DNA from: an uncultured Tissierellia bacterium
GTDB taxonomy: Bacteria; Bacillota; Clostridia; Tissierellales; Peptoniphilaceae
Reading direction: 5' to 3'
Length of the DNA: 24,250 nt
Assembly (NCBI GenBank): GCA_937923265.1
Contig: CALAJY010000018.1
Span: forward strand, 1 to 24,250
Each line of letters opens with the position of its first letter. The stretch's first letter is position 1. Both the position numbers and the translations under genes were made by a program. Shown here in pieces: positions 13,953 through 22,317 of this stretch. Under the pieces are notes generated by a model. That model saw nothing but the letters and a program-made list of their open reading frames with translations, did not search any database and was not told where the DNA came from.

Positions 13953-15188
13953 ATGAGAGAACGCAAAGAATGGAATGAAAAACAGCGTCTGGTCGGTCAG
14001 TGGCTGGATGCTTTGAATCACCCGGAAGCAAGTCTCCGGGTGATTCATATTGTAGGGACCAATGGCAAGGGAAGCACGGGCACGGCCATCGCCGTGGGCC
14101 TTCGAGACTTTATTCGCAAGGCCAACGAGGGAAAACCGGGTCGGGTGAAGCCCGTAGGACATTTTCTGTCCCCTCATGTTCATCGGTACAATGAACGGAT
14201 TCTTCTCGATGAAACGCCCATTTCGGATGAGAAGTTGCAGGAGGTTCGCCGGGAACTCCAGGCGGTAAAGGAGGCCTTTTCGCTTCCCGAACCGGAATAT
14301 TTTCAGCAGAGTCTTCTGGAAGCCCTCCTTGCCTTTCGCGATTGCCGTTGGGCGATCATCGAAGCCGGCGTGGGGGGACAGGAGGATGTGACCAACCTGC
14401 TCCCGTCGGAAATGGTCGTGATCACCACCATTTCCGAGGATCATCTGCAAACCCTGGGGCCGACCATCCGGGACATTGCCCGACACAAGGCGGGGGTGAT
14501 TGTCCCGGGTCATCCCGTGATTTCCTGTAATCAACGCCCGGAGGTGGCCCGGATCATCTCGGAAATCTGTGCCCGGCGAAAGGCCCCCCTGGTGGTTTAC
14601 CATCCGGAGTCCATGGTTCGTCCCCACCTTCGAAAGGTCCGGGAGGAGGCTCCCCGCTTTCGGATGGGTTTCACCTGGACGGAAGGGGCCCTTGCCGGAG
14701 ATTATGAGTTGTCCATGATCGGCCTGCACCAATTGCAGAACATGGGAACGGCTCTGCTGGCTCTGGAATGTCTGTCCATTGAGGATCCCAAGCTGGTTGC
14801 CCATGCCCTTGCGGAGATTCAGGTACCTGGTCGCATGGAGGAGATTTCCACGGCACCGGACATCTGGATCGATGGGGCCCACAACCCTCAGGCGGTGGAC
14901 ATTCTTCTCGCCAACCTGAAATGGCTCCAGATCGAAGAACCTAACCTGATTTTTGGGATGCATGAGGGAAAAATCAACGCAGAGAAACGACAGGAGCTTT
15001 TTGCGGCCTGCCGGAAGGTGGTTCACATTCGCGTGGAAGAGGAATCGGATGCGGCCATTCTCGAGGAGCTCTCCGAAGCCTTGGATACGCTGAATTGGGA
15101 GGACCCGGAACGTCCCATCATCGTCTGTGGCAGCCTCTATATTCTGGATGGCGCCCAGCGTTGGGTCAGGGACCACGCAAGAAAATAG
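13953..15188 (+). CDS. folC: Folylpolyglutamate synthase / dihydrofolate synthase (FolC)
   Basis: A 411-residue Mur-ligase-superfamily enzyme that adds glutamate to folates, retaining them in the cell and making them better substrates for enzymes such as Fhs. The P-loop GTNGKGS is at 35-41, the folate-facing SPHVHRYNERI at about 73-83, and the second ATP motif EAGVGGQEDVTN at 137-148. The C-terminal domain includes WIDGAHNPQA. The motif GGQEDVTN differs slightly from the common GGRLDATN, still with the Asp kept. Whether it also has dihydrofolate synthase activity cannot be told. ATG at 13953 is preceded by GGAAAG. A strong terminator follows directly. Confidence 0.93.
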   Translation: MRERKEWNEKQRLVGQWLDALNHPEASLRVIHIVGTNGKGSTGTAIAVGLRDFIRKANEGKPGRVKPVGHFLSPHVHRYNERILLDETPISDEKLQEVRRELQAVKEAFSLPEPEYFQQSLLEALLAFRDCRWAIIEAGVGGQEDVTNLLPSEMVVITTISEDHLQTLGPTIRDIARHKAGVIVPGHPVISCNQRPEVARIISEICARRKAPLVVYHPESMVRPHLRKVREEAPRFRMGFTWTEGALAGDYELSMIGLHQLQNMGTALLALECLSIEDPKLVAHALAEIQVPGRMEEISTAPDIWIDGAHNPQAVDILLANLKWLQIEEPNLIFGMHEGKINAEKRQELFAACRKVVHIRVEEESDAAILEELSEALDTLNWEDPERPIIVCGSLYILDGAQRWVRDHARK

Positions 15189-15194
15189 ACAAAG

Positions 15195-15238
15195 AAAAAC
15201 GCCCCAGGGACGGGGATTTCCGTCTCCGGGGCGTTTTT
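15195..15238. terminator. Bidirectional terminator between folC and lexA
   Basis: AAAAACGCCCC (15195-15205) pairs with GGGGCGTTTTT (15228-15238), and an inner GGGACGG/CCGTCTC helix extends the stem. Both flanks give U-tracts, so it serves convergent folC and lexA. Confidence 0.93.
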
Positions 15239-15244
15239 TTGCGA

Positions 15245-15895
15245 TTAATAGAGCCGGTACAGGCCACAGACGACCCCAAGAATGGTCACCTCCCTTACCC
15301 GAATGGGCTCCATGGAGGAATTCTCCGGATGCAGCTCAATGTGGTCCGCATGGGGAAGGTAGGTCTTTACCGTGGCGGAATCCTCCAGCAGGGCAACCAC
15401 CTGCTCCCCCGGCCGGGCCGTGTCCTGCTTGCGGCAGATCACATGGTCGCCGTCGAAGATTCCCGCCTCGATCATGGAATCTCCGTGAATCTTAAGAACA
15501 AAGTATTCCCGGTTATCGTTGGGAAAGAAAGAAGAGGGAAGGGGAATGGTGTCCTCGATGTAATCGTCCGCATAGATGGGAGCGCCCGCGGCCACATTGC
15601 CGAAGACCGGAATCTCGTAGACGTCCTCCCGATCCGAAGGCGCCTTGGAAGATTCTCTGAGAGTAAAGGCCTCTCGCACCACATCCGCAACCCTTAAACT
15701 CCGGTAGGCGGTGCTGTCCATCGAAAGGTATCCCTTTTTAATCAGGGCATGGACATCTCCCGAAACCGTGGAGGTCGAGGAGATGTTGCAAGCGGAGCCA
15801 ATCTCTCGAAAGGAGGGGGCAAAGGCGTTCTCCTCCATAAACTGGGCGATGTATTGTAGGACTTCTTTACGACGTTGGGTCAGGTCTTCGAACAT
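15245..15895 (-). CDS. lexA: LexA repressor
   Basis: A 216-residue SOS repressor and self-cleaving protease. The N-terminal winged helix (about 1-70) includes the recognition helix STSTVSGDVHALIKKG. The linker leads to the cleavage site Ala103-Gly104 in NVAAGAP, and the C-terminal S24 peptidase domain carries the Ser140 (GDSM) and Lys177 (TVKTY) dyad. Everything needed for RecA-stimulated self-cleavage is present. The gene is divergent from the superoxide reductase gene. Its upstream region has CGAAC half-sites, but as a direct repeat rather than the palindrome usual in this phylum. Confidence 0.97.
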   Translation of the reverse strand: MFEDLTQRRKEVLQYIAQFMEENAFAPSFREIGSACNISSTSTVSGDVHALIKKGYLSMDSTAYRSLRVADVVREAFTLRESSKAPSDREDVYEIPVFGNVAAGAPIYADDYIEDTIPLPSSFFPNDNREYFVLKIHGDSMIEAGIFDGDHVICRKQDTARPGEQVVALLEDSATVKTYLPHADHIELHPENSSMEPIRVREVTILGVVCGLYRLY

Positions 15896-15926
15896 GGCTA
15901 CCTCTTTTCTTTTCCGCTTTTTTATT

Positions 15927-15976
15927 ATTATATCGGAAGAGAGAAAACTTTACCAAAAAATTGTTCGATTTGTTCG
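15927..15976 (-). promoter_or_regulatory. lexA promoter with CGAAC direct repeat
   Basis: On the minus strand, TATAAT (15932-15927) is a perfect -10 box and TTGGTA (15956-15951) an 18-base-spaced -35. Directly upstream are two CGAAC half-sites (15976-15972 and 15967-15963) repeated at 9-base period in the same orientation. The CGAAC half-site is that of Gram-positive LexA/DinR boxes, which are normally inverted. Confidence 0.5.
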
Positions 15977-16064
15977 TTTCCTTTCCTTGTTTATTTCTTT
16001 TTTGACGGGGTAAATATATCCTGTGTGAGAAAGCAGTGGTTACACGAATATAAGGGAGGAAATA

Positions 16065-16436
16065 ATGGAATTTTTACTCTGTAAAAAATGTGGTGAGTTG
16101 TTTGTACGTGCCAATGATGTTTGTGATTGTACCCCGGAGTGCTGCGGTGAAGAGCTGACCAAGCTGGAAGCGAACACGACGGATGCGGCTCAGGAAAAAC
16201 ACGTTCCTGTGATTACCCGCGACGGAAACAAGATTGATGTGGTTGTCGGATCCACCGAGCATCCCATGGAAGAGGACCACTGGATCACCTGCATTATCGC
16301 CGTTCAGGGCAATAAGTACCAGGTCCAGAAGCTGAATCCGGGAGATGCGCCGAAGGCAAGCTTCCAGATTGAAGACGGTGCCGTGGAAGTTTATGAATTC
16401 TGCAACAAGCACGGTCTCTGGAAGGCAGAAGCCTAG
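16065..16436 (+). CDS. Desulfoferrodoxin-type superoxide reductase
   Basis: A 123-residue two-iron superoxide reductase, which reduces superoxide to hydrogen peroxide without releasing oxygen, a common defence in anaerobes. The N-terminal desulforedoxin-like domain has Cys6 and Cys9, then Cys26-Cys27; Cys20 and Cys22 are extra. The catalytic domain has Glu44-Lys45-His46 (EKHVPV), His66 and His72 (HPMEEDH), Cys113 and His116 (CNKHGLW), the usual four-His, one-Cys iron site. GGGAGG precedes the ATG. The peroxide it makes could be handled by the catalase in this window, though the genes are 7 kb apart. A strong terminator follows. Confidence 0.95.
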   Translation: MEFLLCKKCGELFVRANDVCDCTPECCGEELTKLEANTTDAAQEKHVPVITRDGNKIDVVVGSTEHPMEEDHWITCIIAVQGNKYQVQKLNPGDAPKASFQIEDGAVEVYEFCNKHGLWKAEA

Positions 16437-16464
16437 GCTTTTCCGGGAAGGTCCATTCCAAAGC

Positions 16465-16494
16465 AAAAAAGAGCCCCATATGGGGCTCTTTTTT
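16465..16494. terminator. Bidirectional terminator between superoxide reductase and VWA genes
   Basis: AAAAAAGAGCCCCA pairs with TGGGGCTCTTTTTT (16465-16478 and 16481-16494), with a minimal loop. It is symmetrical and ends both converging transcripts. Confidence 0.93.
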
Positions 16495-16501
16495 TATTCT
16501 C

Positions 16502-18286
16502 TCATCGGTCCTCCAGTCCCCGAATCTCCGCCGCCAAAAGGCGGGTCACAATCTCGGAAAAGCGTTCCACCCGTTTGATGTAGGCGAAGGAGCTGCCATA
16601 GATGAGGGAGGCCTGGTCCAGGTCCTTTTCCTCTCCGGTGTAGATGCCGAAGACGGAGACATTTTCGTTGCGGATGCGGCGAATTTCGCCGGCGGTATCC
16701 TGCAGGGCCAGGTCGCCGGAATACTGGTGGTCCGTGTCAAAACGACGGGTATTGATTCGCATCTCCTCGTCGAAGGGCTTGCCGTCGGAGAGGACGATGA
16801 TCATGTTGCGGGCATGGGATTTCTTCTGTCGCATGGCGGCAATGGTTCGGAGGGCAAAGCCATCGCGGTTGGCCCCATCGGCAAAGTAGCCCAAGACCTT
16901 TTCCGCCTCCGTCTTTTCCGCATAGTCCTTGAAGCGCCGCAGAATGGTGTAGCCCTGCTGGGACTGAAAGGAGCTGATGCGAAGGGGAATGTCCAGCCGG
17001 CTCAGGGCCTTGGAAAGGATGTAGGCTTGGGCAGCCACCAGTTCCTGCCGCTTTTCCTGGGAGGCGGAAGAATCCAACAGAAGATCCACGATCACCTGTC
17101 CCGGTTCATCGAAGGAGCTCTTGCGAAAGACCGCCGCCTCCTTCAAAATCGGATTGCGCCAAACCCGGGAGGAAACGAGAATCCCATGATCCTCATAGAG
17201 GCTTCCCTCTTCCGCCTCATTGGTGAGACTCTGTCGGAGGGAGAGAACGAGTCCCTGAATCGCCCGGCGAATTTGCGGGCGGTGGGCACGGAGATATTCC
17301 TCATTGCGGGCGCGCGCATGATCCATGAGGCGACGACGGTAGGACATTCCTTCCTGCGGGGCCTGGGGAGGAAAGCCCTTGGTCAAGAGAAGACGGGCGT
17401 CCTTGTGGTTCCCATAGCAGACCCGGTCCAGGAGCTGAATCTCCTCCTGGGGAGACAGATAGGAGGGGCCATAGTTGCGCTCCACGAAGGCCCGCCGGTC
17501 TCTTTCCGAGGGCTTTTTGATATGGAGGGCCGCAAATTCCTCGAGGCCGCTCTCATACTTGCGCTCCTCCAGGTAGATATTGCCGGTAAACTCGGCCGAG
17601 GTGATTCCCATCTCTTCAAAGAGTTCTTCGGTGGAAATATCTCGGATGTCCTCCAGGGAGGTTTTATGAGGGGGTTCTTCCTTAGCCGCCTTTTCCTTTT
17701 TTTTGAATTCGGTCTCCGCCTTCAGGCTGGGGTTAAAGTGAAAATTGCTCTTTAAGAGCGCCTGCATCCGGGAGATGAAATCTTCCGTGTCCAGGTCGGT
17801 GAGGGCCTCCAGGTCATCCAAGAGCCTCCGGGTCATGGGAGACACCTTGGGAACCTGATGGAAGTGGCGCTCCGCATGGGCGAGAAGGAGCACCTCGACC
17901 TCCGTTTTTGGCGCATGGCGGTGGTAATAGTGAAGAATCCGCCGCTGAAAGGCGGTATAGAGGTCCGCCAGCACGGGTCGATCCTCAGCCAGACAATCCG
18001 TAATGTGCCGGTAAAGGGGAATGGTCATTAGGGAGAGAAAGAGCCGGGCCTGGGGATGCTCCGTTTTGAGATAATGCTCGAAGGCCTTGAGCTGGCGATT
18101 GTTATAGACCCGCTCCCGGCCTCCCTGCATGCTATGCAGAAAGAGGTAGGAATCCCGGTATAGGACCTCCCGGGAGAAGAGGGGATCCACCGCCTGAGGC
18201 GAGAAGCGGTAATCTTCCCCCACGGTCCATTGAATGTTCTGCCCCCGCTGGTCCTCGGAGATGGGGAGATCCCATGCCTTTTCCAT
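16502..18286 (-). CDS. VWA-domain protein, partner of the MoxR ATPase
   Basis: A protein of about 594 residues with a C-terminal von Willebrand factor A domain. The MIDAS motif DSSAS (about 405-409 from this start) and the later IIVLSDGKPFDEE strand indicate metal-dependent protein binding. The rest is mostly charged helices with no membrane span. MoxR-VWA pairs generally act as chaperone-like systems that insert cofactors or remodel a target complex; the target here is unknown. The frame is open up to 18394, but AAGGAG lies 9 bases before ATG 18286 (and 3 before 18292), while the ATG at 18313, overlapping the MoxR stop, has no ribosome site. I chose 18286. Confidence 0.85.
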   Translation of the reverse strand: MEKAWDLPISEDQRGQNIQWTVGEDYRFSPQAVDPLFSREVLYRDSYLFLHSMQGGRERVYNNRQLKAFEHYLKTEHPQARLFLSLMTIPLYRHITDCLAEDRPVLADLYTAFQRRILHYYHRHAPKTEVEVLLLAHAERHFHQVPKVSPMTRRLLDDLEALTDLDTEDFISRMQALLKSNFHFNPSLKAETEFKKKEKAAKEEPPHKTSLEDIRDISTEELFEEMGITSAEFTGNIYLEERKYESGLEEFAALHIKKPSERDRRAFVERNYGPSYLSPQEEIQLLDRVCYGNHKDARLLLTKGFPPQAPQEGMSYRRRLMDHARARNEEYLRAHRPQIRRAIQGLVLSLRQSLTNEAEEGSLYEDHGILVSSRVWRNPILKEAAVFRKSSFDEPGQVIVDLLLDSSASQEKRQELVAAQAYILSKALSRLDIPLRISSFQSQQGYTILRRFKDYAEKTEAEKVLGYFADGANRDGFALRTIAAMRQKKSHARNMIIVLSDGKPFDEEMRINTRRFDTDHQYSGDLALQDTAGEIRRIRNENVSVFGIYTGEEKDLDQASLIYGSSFAYIKRVERFSEIVTRLLAAEIRGLEDR

Positions 18287-18305
18287 CGTCATCCGCTCCT
18301 TGTCC

Positions 18306-19220
18306 TCACTCATGAAACAGTTTCGCACCCGTCCAGTCTTCCGGGATTCGTAAGCGAATGACATCACGGATGAGCTCCTGTTCATAGCTATCAAAGCTCT
18401 TGTTCACGATGCCCATCTCCAGGGCGTCCAGGGGCTTTAAGCCGTGGTATATCATCCCGATGGAGGCCAAAAGCCCCCGCAGGTCGATGGCCTTGGTGGA
18501 GATTTCCGCATTGTCACTTTTCTTCTGCAGGTCGGTAAAGAGCAGGGTGAACTGCTTCATCCCCTCTTCCGACAGGCTCGGGTACTGCTCGGTCAAGAGA
18601 TAGACCAGTTCCTCTTCGGTGATTGCCGGGACCTGAATCACCATGAATCGAGAGATGAGCGCTTCGTTGAGTTCCCGGGTTCCCATGTAGCCATAGTTCA
18701 TGGTGCCGATGAAGCGGGTCTCCTCTTTCAGGTCAATACGATCATAGCCGGGCAGATCGATAAAGCGGCGAAAGTCAAGGCTGGCATGGAGAACCGCCAC
18801 GGCATCGTTGCGCGCCATATTAATCTCGTCTAAAATGCAGTAGCCTCCATGGAGGGCGGCCTCATAGACGGGGCCGGGGCGAAACTGGACTCGGCCGTCT
18901 CGGAAGGTGTCCGATCCGATGAGGGAATTGGAGTCCGAGTTCACATGGAAGCTCACCGTCCAGCGGGGCCGGTGAAAAATCCAGGATAAATTTTCGGCCA
19001 GCACATTCTTTCCCGTGGCCTTGGGTCCCGCGAGCAGGATATTCTCTCCCGCCAAGAGGGCTGTGAGTGCCTGCTCCCAGGTCTTCTTGCCATAATACGT
19101 AAACTGGGGCTTTGACACCCGTTTTCCCTCCTCCGAAGACAAAGGATGCGCTTCCACATAAGAGCGCACCCTTTTAATCAGAGTGGGATCAATCCCCTGC
19201 TTTAATAAACGATCATCCAT
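18306..19220 (-). CDS. MoxR-type AAA+ ATPase
   Basis: A 304-residue AAA+ ATPase. It has Walker A GPKATGKN (65-72), Walker B CILDEINMA (from 128), and a sensor region IGTMNYGYMGTRELNEAL followed by an arginine-containing SRF. The pre-sensor layout matches MoxR/CbbQ-like ATPases, which work with VWA proteins encoded next door. The ATG shares its A with the TAA stop of the small upstream gene (TAATG), so translation is probably coupled. The VWA gene begins about 20 bases downstream. The pair likely forms a hexameric ATPase with its adaptor; the client is not identifiable here. Confidence 0.9.
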   Translation of the reverse strand: MDDRLLKQGIDPTLIKRVRSYVEAHPLSSEEGKRVSKPQFTYYGKKTWEQALTALLAGENILLAGPKATGKNVLAENLSWIFHRPRWTVSFHVNSDSNSLIGSDTFRDGRVQFRPGPVYEAALHGGYCILDEINMARNDAVAVLHASLDFRRFIDLPGYDRIDLKEETRFIGTMNYGYMGTRELNEALISRFMVIQVPAITEEELVYLLTEQYPSLSEEGMKQFTLLFTDLQKKSDNAEISTKAIDLRGLLASIGMIYHGLKPLDALEMGIVNKSFDSYEQELIRDVIRLRIPEDWTGAKLFHE

Positions 19221-19420
19221 TAAAATTCAATTCTTCCCTTCTGCTCGTCCTGATTGATGCTGTAATACACGCTGAAGTCCTCCGGCTTTACATAGAGGTC
19301 CAGTGTCTTGATATCCTTAATTTTGTTCCCCGCCTGCTTCCAGTACTCCTTTGCCTTCTGAATCAATTCCTCGTCCGCTACCTGGTGACCAAAATACTGT
19401 ACGAATACCTTCGTTTTCAT
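19220..19420 (-). CDS. Small DUF6465-like protein
   Basis: A 66-residue soluble protein resembling the DUF6465 family of Clostridia, which begins MKTKVFVQYFG, has a helical KAKEYWKQAG segment, and then LDLYVKPED and VYYSIN. It is a small alpha/beta protein of unknown function. Its stop overlaps the MoxR start by one base, which makes it the first gene of the MoxR-VWA operon. The ribosome site AGGAG lies upstream, within reach of a short CCTAT/ATAGG inverted repeat that might partly hide it. A role with the MoxR-VWA pair is only suggested by position. Confidence 0.78.
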   Translation of the reverse strand: MKTKVFVQYFGHQVADEELIQKAKEYWKQAGNKIKDIKTLDLYVKPEDFSVYYSINQDEQKGRIEF

Positions 19421-19588
19421 TTTTCACTCCTATCATGTTGCTTATAGGGATACCTGCATCCGTAGGAAACAGGGCTTGGTACGCCCTCATTTTATCAGAT
19501 GGCCCCGGGAATGGGAAGATTTCAGGAGACTGCTCTTTCCCCATGGGGCATATGTTAAAATAAAATGACTTTGAGAAGATAGAGGTGG

Positions 19589-20155
19589 ATGATGAATTTT
19601 TTGGATTTACTGTTGATTGCGGTGGGGTTGAGCATGGATGCCTTCTCCGTGGCAATCTGTAAAGGTCTGGCGGAGCATGACCTGAAGGCGAGCCAGGCGG
19701 GAATCGTTGGACTTTATTTCGGCCTTTTTCAGGCCCTCATGCCGATTATCGGCTATTTCGTAGGGGCCCAGTTTGCCCACATTATTCAGGACTGGGATCA
19801 TTGGATTGCTTTCGGCCTTCTTGCCTTTCTCGGGGGCCGCATGGTCTATGAAGCGAGTCACGAAGAGGACTGCCCCATTGGCGGCTTTGATTTCAAACAC
19901 ATGTTTCCCCTTGCCATTGCAACCAGCATCGACGCCCTGGCGGTCGGTGTTACCTTCTCCTTTTTGAAGATCAACATCTGGGTTTCGGCACTGGAAATCG
20001 GAATCTGCACCTTTCTCCTGTCCTTTCTCGGAACCTACATTGGGAACCGCTTCGGGCAGTATGCCCAAAAGCCGGCAGAGATCAGCGGAGGGGTGATTCT
20101 CATTCTGATCGGTTTAAAGATCTTGCTGGAACACCTCGGCATTTTGTCCTGGTAG
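19589..20155 (+). CDS. mntP: MntP-family manganese efflux pump
   Basis: A 188-residue membrane protein with about six helices in two repeats. The conserved acidic residues of the family are in place: Asp17 in GLSMDAFSVA and Asp115 in ATSIDALAVG. MntP pumps Mn(II) out of the cell. I found no match to the yybP-ykoY manganese riboswitch in the 170 bases upstream. The preceding sequence does contain the palindrome CCCCATGGGG and a hairpin, AGGGC/GCCCT. The start could be either of two adjacent ATGs after GAGGTGG. The rRNA methyltransferase gene begins 11 bases after the stop. Confidence 0.9.
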   Translation: MMNFLDLLLIAVGLSMDAFSVAICKGLAEHDLKASQAGIVGLYFGLFQALMPIIGYFVGAQFAHIIQDWDHWIAFGLLAFLGGRMVYEASHEEDCPIGGFDFKHMFPLAIATSIDALAVGVTFSFLKINIWVSALEIGICTFLLSFLGTYIGNRFGQYAQKPAEISGGVILILIGLKILLEHLGILSW

Positions 20156-20166
20156 GGAGGAGAATC

Positions 20167-21549
20167 ATGGTCCGATACGAGGAAAAGAAAACAGTTACGC
20201 CGGTCACGGTGACGATCGAAGACATGACCGCGGAGGGGGAGGGGGTTGCCCACCCGGAAGGGCGGGTTCTCTTCGTGAAGGGAGCGGTTTTGGGGGACCG
20301 GGTGGAGGTGGCCATTGACCGCAGGAAGAAGACCTTCTCCCAGGGTCATGTGCAGCGCCTGTTAACGCCGTCCCCCGATCGACGGGAGATTCCCTGTCCC
20401 TACCAGAAAGATTGCGACGGCTGTCCCCTCATGCCCCTGAAGACCGAGGTCCAGCAACGGTGGAAGAAACGTTGGATGGAAGAGGTGCTTCGACGGATTG
20501 GCGGCGTGGAAAAAGAGGTTGAGTTTTACCGGGAACAGGAGGCGGGTTACCGAAACAAGATCAATCTGCGGGTCTCTCCGAAGGGCTTGCTTTCCTATTC
20601 CAAACGGGGAAGTAACGATCTTCTTGCGGTGGATTCCTGTTGGATTGCCCATCCCCTCCTTTCCGACCTCCTGGGTCGTTGGAATCAACACTTTCGGCAG
20701 GTCCCTCCTCCCACCGTCTTTGCAAAGATTCGGATGGTGGTCTTCCGCTGTAACGACCGGGATGAGGTCATGATCCTTCTTGTCACGGATCTCCTCTCCG
20801 CCAAAGAGCGAGAGTCCCTCTTTCAATCCCTGGCTTTTCTCTCTCCTGCGGTGCTCGGGCAATGTGAAAATCGACGGCCGGGGGATGTCAATCTTCGTCC
20901 CCCCTTTCATTTTTTCACGGAACGACAGGATCTGGACATACAGCTCATGGGTCTCCATTTTCGCCTCTCCCCGGCTTCCTTTTTTCAGGTGAACCGTTTT
21001 ACGCGCAGCCTTCTCTATGAACAGGCGCTTGCCCTTTTCCCGAAGGCGGAAGCAAAGGATTCGCCGGTCCTGGACCTCTACTGTGGGACGGGAACGACGA
21101 GCCTGCTGCTGGCGCAACGGGGCTTTTCTGTCCTGGGGATTGAGTCGAATGCCTCCGCCGTGGAGGATGCGAAAGAGAATGCCAAGAGGAATCACCTGAA
21201 GAACGTGTCCTTTCTCTGTGGAAAGGCGGAAGATCTCCTGCACGCCTCCCTTTTCCCACAAGATGGCCGGCAGTCCCTGCTTGGCACCGCAACCAAGGCC
21301 CTGGTGGATCCCCCCCGAAAGGGACTGCACGAGGAGGTGGTGAATGCCCTAAACCGTTCCTCCATTCGGGAGCTCGTCTACATTTCCTGCAACCCTGCCA
21401 CCTTCGCCCGGGACCTAAAAAGACTGGGAGAGGGAGGATTCCGCTTAGAAAAAGCAATCGGCATCGATCAGTTTCCCAACACGGGAAATGGGGAAGTGGT
21501 AGGAAGATTTTCCCGAATTGAGTCAGGCGGGATTACTGAAAGAGTGTAA
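20167..21549 (+). CDS. rlmD: 23S rRNA (uracil-C5)-methyltransferase, RlmD/RlmCD type
   Basis: A 460-residue RNA m5U methyltransferase of the RlmD/RumA family, acting on a uridine of 23S rRNA. An N-terminal TRAM domain spans about 13-65. The iron-sulfur ligands appear as Cys77, Cys83, Cys86 and Cys158. The SAM-binding strand is DLYCGTGTTSLLLA, and the catalytic and base-binding motifs are VDPPRKGL and YISCNPATFARDL, with the Cys nucleophile in the latter. In Gram-positives one enzyme may modify two uridines, so the exact sites are uncertain. GGGAGG precedes the ATG. It follows mntP as a probable operon, and a terminator follows it. Confidence 0.93.
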   Translation: MVRYEEKKTVTPVTVTIEDMTAEGEGVAHPEGRVLFVKGAVLGDRVEVAIDRRKKTFSQGHVQRLLTPSPDRREIPCPYQKDCDGCPLMPLKTEVQQRWKKRWMEEVLRRIGGVEKEVEFYREQEAGYRNKINLRVSPKGLLSYSKRGSNDLLAVDSCWIAHPLLSDLLGRWNQHFRQVPPPTVFAKIRMVVFRCNDRDEVMILLVTDLLSAKERESLFQSLAFLSPAVLGQCENRRPGDVNLRPPFHFFTERQDLDIQLMGLHFRLSPASFFQVNRFTRSLLYEQALALFPKAEAKDSPVLDLYCGTGTTSLLLAQRGFSVLGIESNASAVEDAKENAKRNHLKNVSFLCGKAEDLLHASLFPQDGRQSLLGTATKALVDPPRKGLHEEVVNALNRSSIRELVYISCNPATFARDLKRLGEGGFRLEKAIGIDQFPNTGNGEVVGRFSRIESGGITERV

Positions 21550-21576
21550 GAAATACGAGAATAGGAAGATTTGAGT

Positions 21577-21613
21577 AAAAAAGAAGGACTCGGGGAACGA
21601 GCCCTTCTTTTTT
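21577..21613 (+). terminator. Terminator after the rRNA methyltransferase gene
   Basis: AAAAAAGAAGG and CTCG on the left pair with CGAG and CCTTCTTTTTT on the right, with a 5-nt loop, ending in seven U. Confidence 0.9.
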
Positions 21614-21619
21614 TAGGAT

Positions 21620-21712
21620 CATTCCGCTTTTCAGGGATCCGCTCCCTGACGGGGAATGAAGCGCTTTCTTAACAAAAACAGAGGAGATAGCGGGGTCGGC
21701 AGCCCCGTTTTT
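21620..21712 (+). other. Two consecutive hairpins, the second terminator-like
   Basis: The first hairpin is a nested inverted repeat: CATTCC (21620-21625) with GGAATG (21653-21658), enclosing CAGGGA (21632-21637) with TCCCTG (21643-21648). The second is CGGGG (21691-21695) with CCCCG (21703-21707), followed by five T. Together they sit between a terminator and the coiled-coil gene, where no protein gene is evident. They could be a small RNA with its own terminator, or extra termination signals. Confidence 0.5.
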
Positions 21713-21809
21713 ACGTGATTTTTACATACCCTTAGCCCGCACATCCCTATAGTGAGGATAGGAAGTCTATTTTTAGGGGCAATGATGAGAACAGGGAAGG
21801 GAGATTTCA

Positions 21810-22235
21810 GTGTTAGATTATGCCGGCCGGATCCGGGAGCTGAGTGGTTCGATTTCACAGGTAGAGGAGGAGCTTGCGCAAGCGAAAAGAGATTTGACCA
21901 ACCTAGTAGAATTTCAACGGGTTCATCAAACGCAGAGCGACCAATTTGAAGAGGAAATCAGAGACCGCAAGAAACGCATTGAAGGGGCGGATTTGAACCC
22001 CCGAGAAGTAAACGCCTATCGCCAATACCGGGAGTGGATGCAGGAGGCTTTAACGGGAAGGGATCCTAAGACCATCTATGCGCAAAATGAGCGTGCGAAG
22101 GGACAGATCTCCAGAGCCATTCAAGAAGCCGAGGCCCGCATCACACAGCTGCAAGCCGGGATTGCTTCCCTCCAAGACGAGAAGGATGATTGCATCCTCG
22201 CAATGCGGGAAGAGGAGCTGCGAAGGGAGGAATGA
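21810..22235 (+). CDS. Small coiled-coil protein of unknown function
   Basis: A 141-residue soluble protein, strongly helical and charged, with coiled-coil heptad character at about 5-60 and 95-140. There is no signal peptide, membrane segment or cysteine cluster; one Cys lies near the end. The start is GTG at 21810, with AAGGGAG about 6-7 bases upstream. Its size and layout recall YwqH/DUF5082-like proteins linked to type VII secretion substrates, but no WXG100, LXG toxin or secretion gene lies nearby, so that likeness is weak. The codon use and spacing look like a real gene. Confidence 0.7.
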   Translation: MLDYAGRIRELSGSISQVEEELAQAKRDLTNLVEFQRVHQTQSDQFEEEIRDRKKRIEGADLNPREVNAYRQYREWMQEALTGRDPKTIYAQNERAKGQISRAIQEAEARITQLQAGIASLQDEKDDCILAMREEELRREE

Positions 22236-22282
22236 TCCCTGATGAGAGAGTTCAGGGAATGCTAAAAAATTCACAGGTTTTC

Positions 22283-22311
22283 TTGACATCCTGCCCCTTC
22301 GCTATTAATAT
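22283..22311 (+). promoter_or_regulatory. Sigma-A promoter of the T-box leader
   Basis: A perfect TTGACA (22283-22288), a 17-base spacer, and TAATAT (22306-22311) form a near-consensus promoter. Transcription would begin near 22318, just before the T-box leader. Confidence 0.88.
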
Positions 22312-22317
22312 TATTCA

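Noticed and set aside
13905..15176. 423-codon minus-strand frame opposite folC
   Set aside because: It is an antisense shadow of folC, and it runs into fhs without a ribosome site.
19421..19588. yybP-ykoY manganese riboswitch before mntP
   Set aside because: No conserved aptamer strings were found; only a short hairpin and a CCCCATGGGG palindrome are present.
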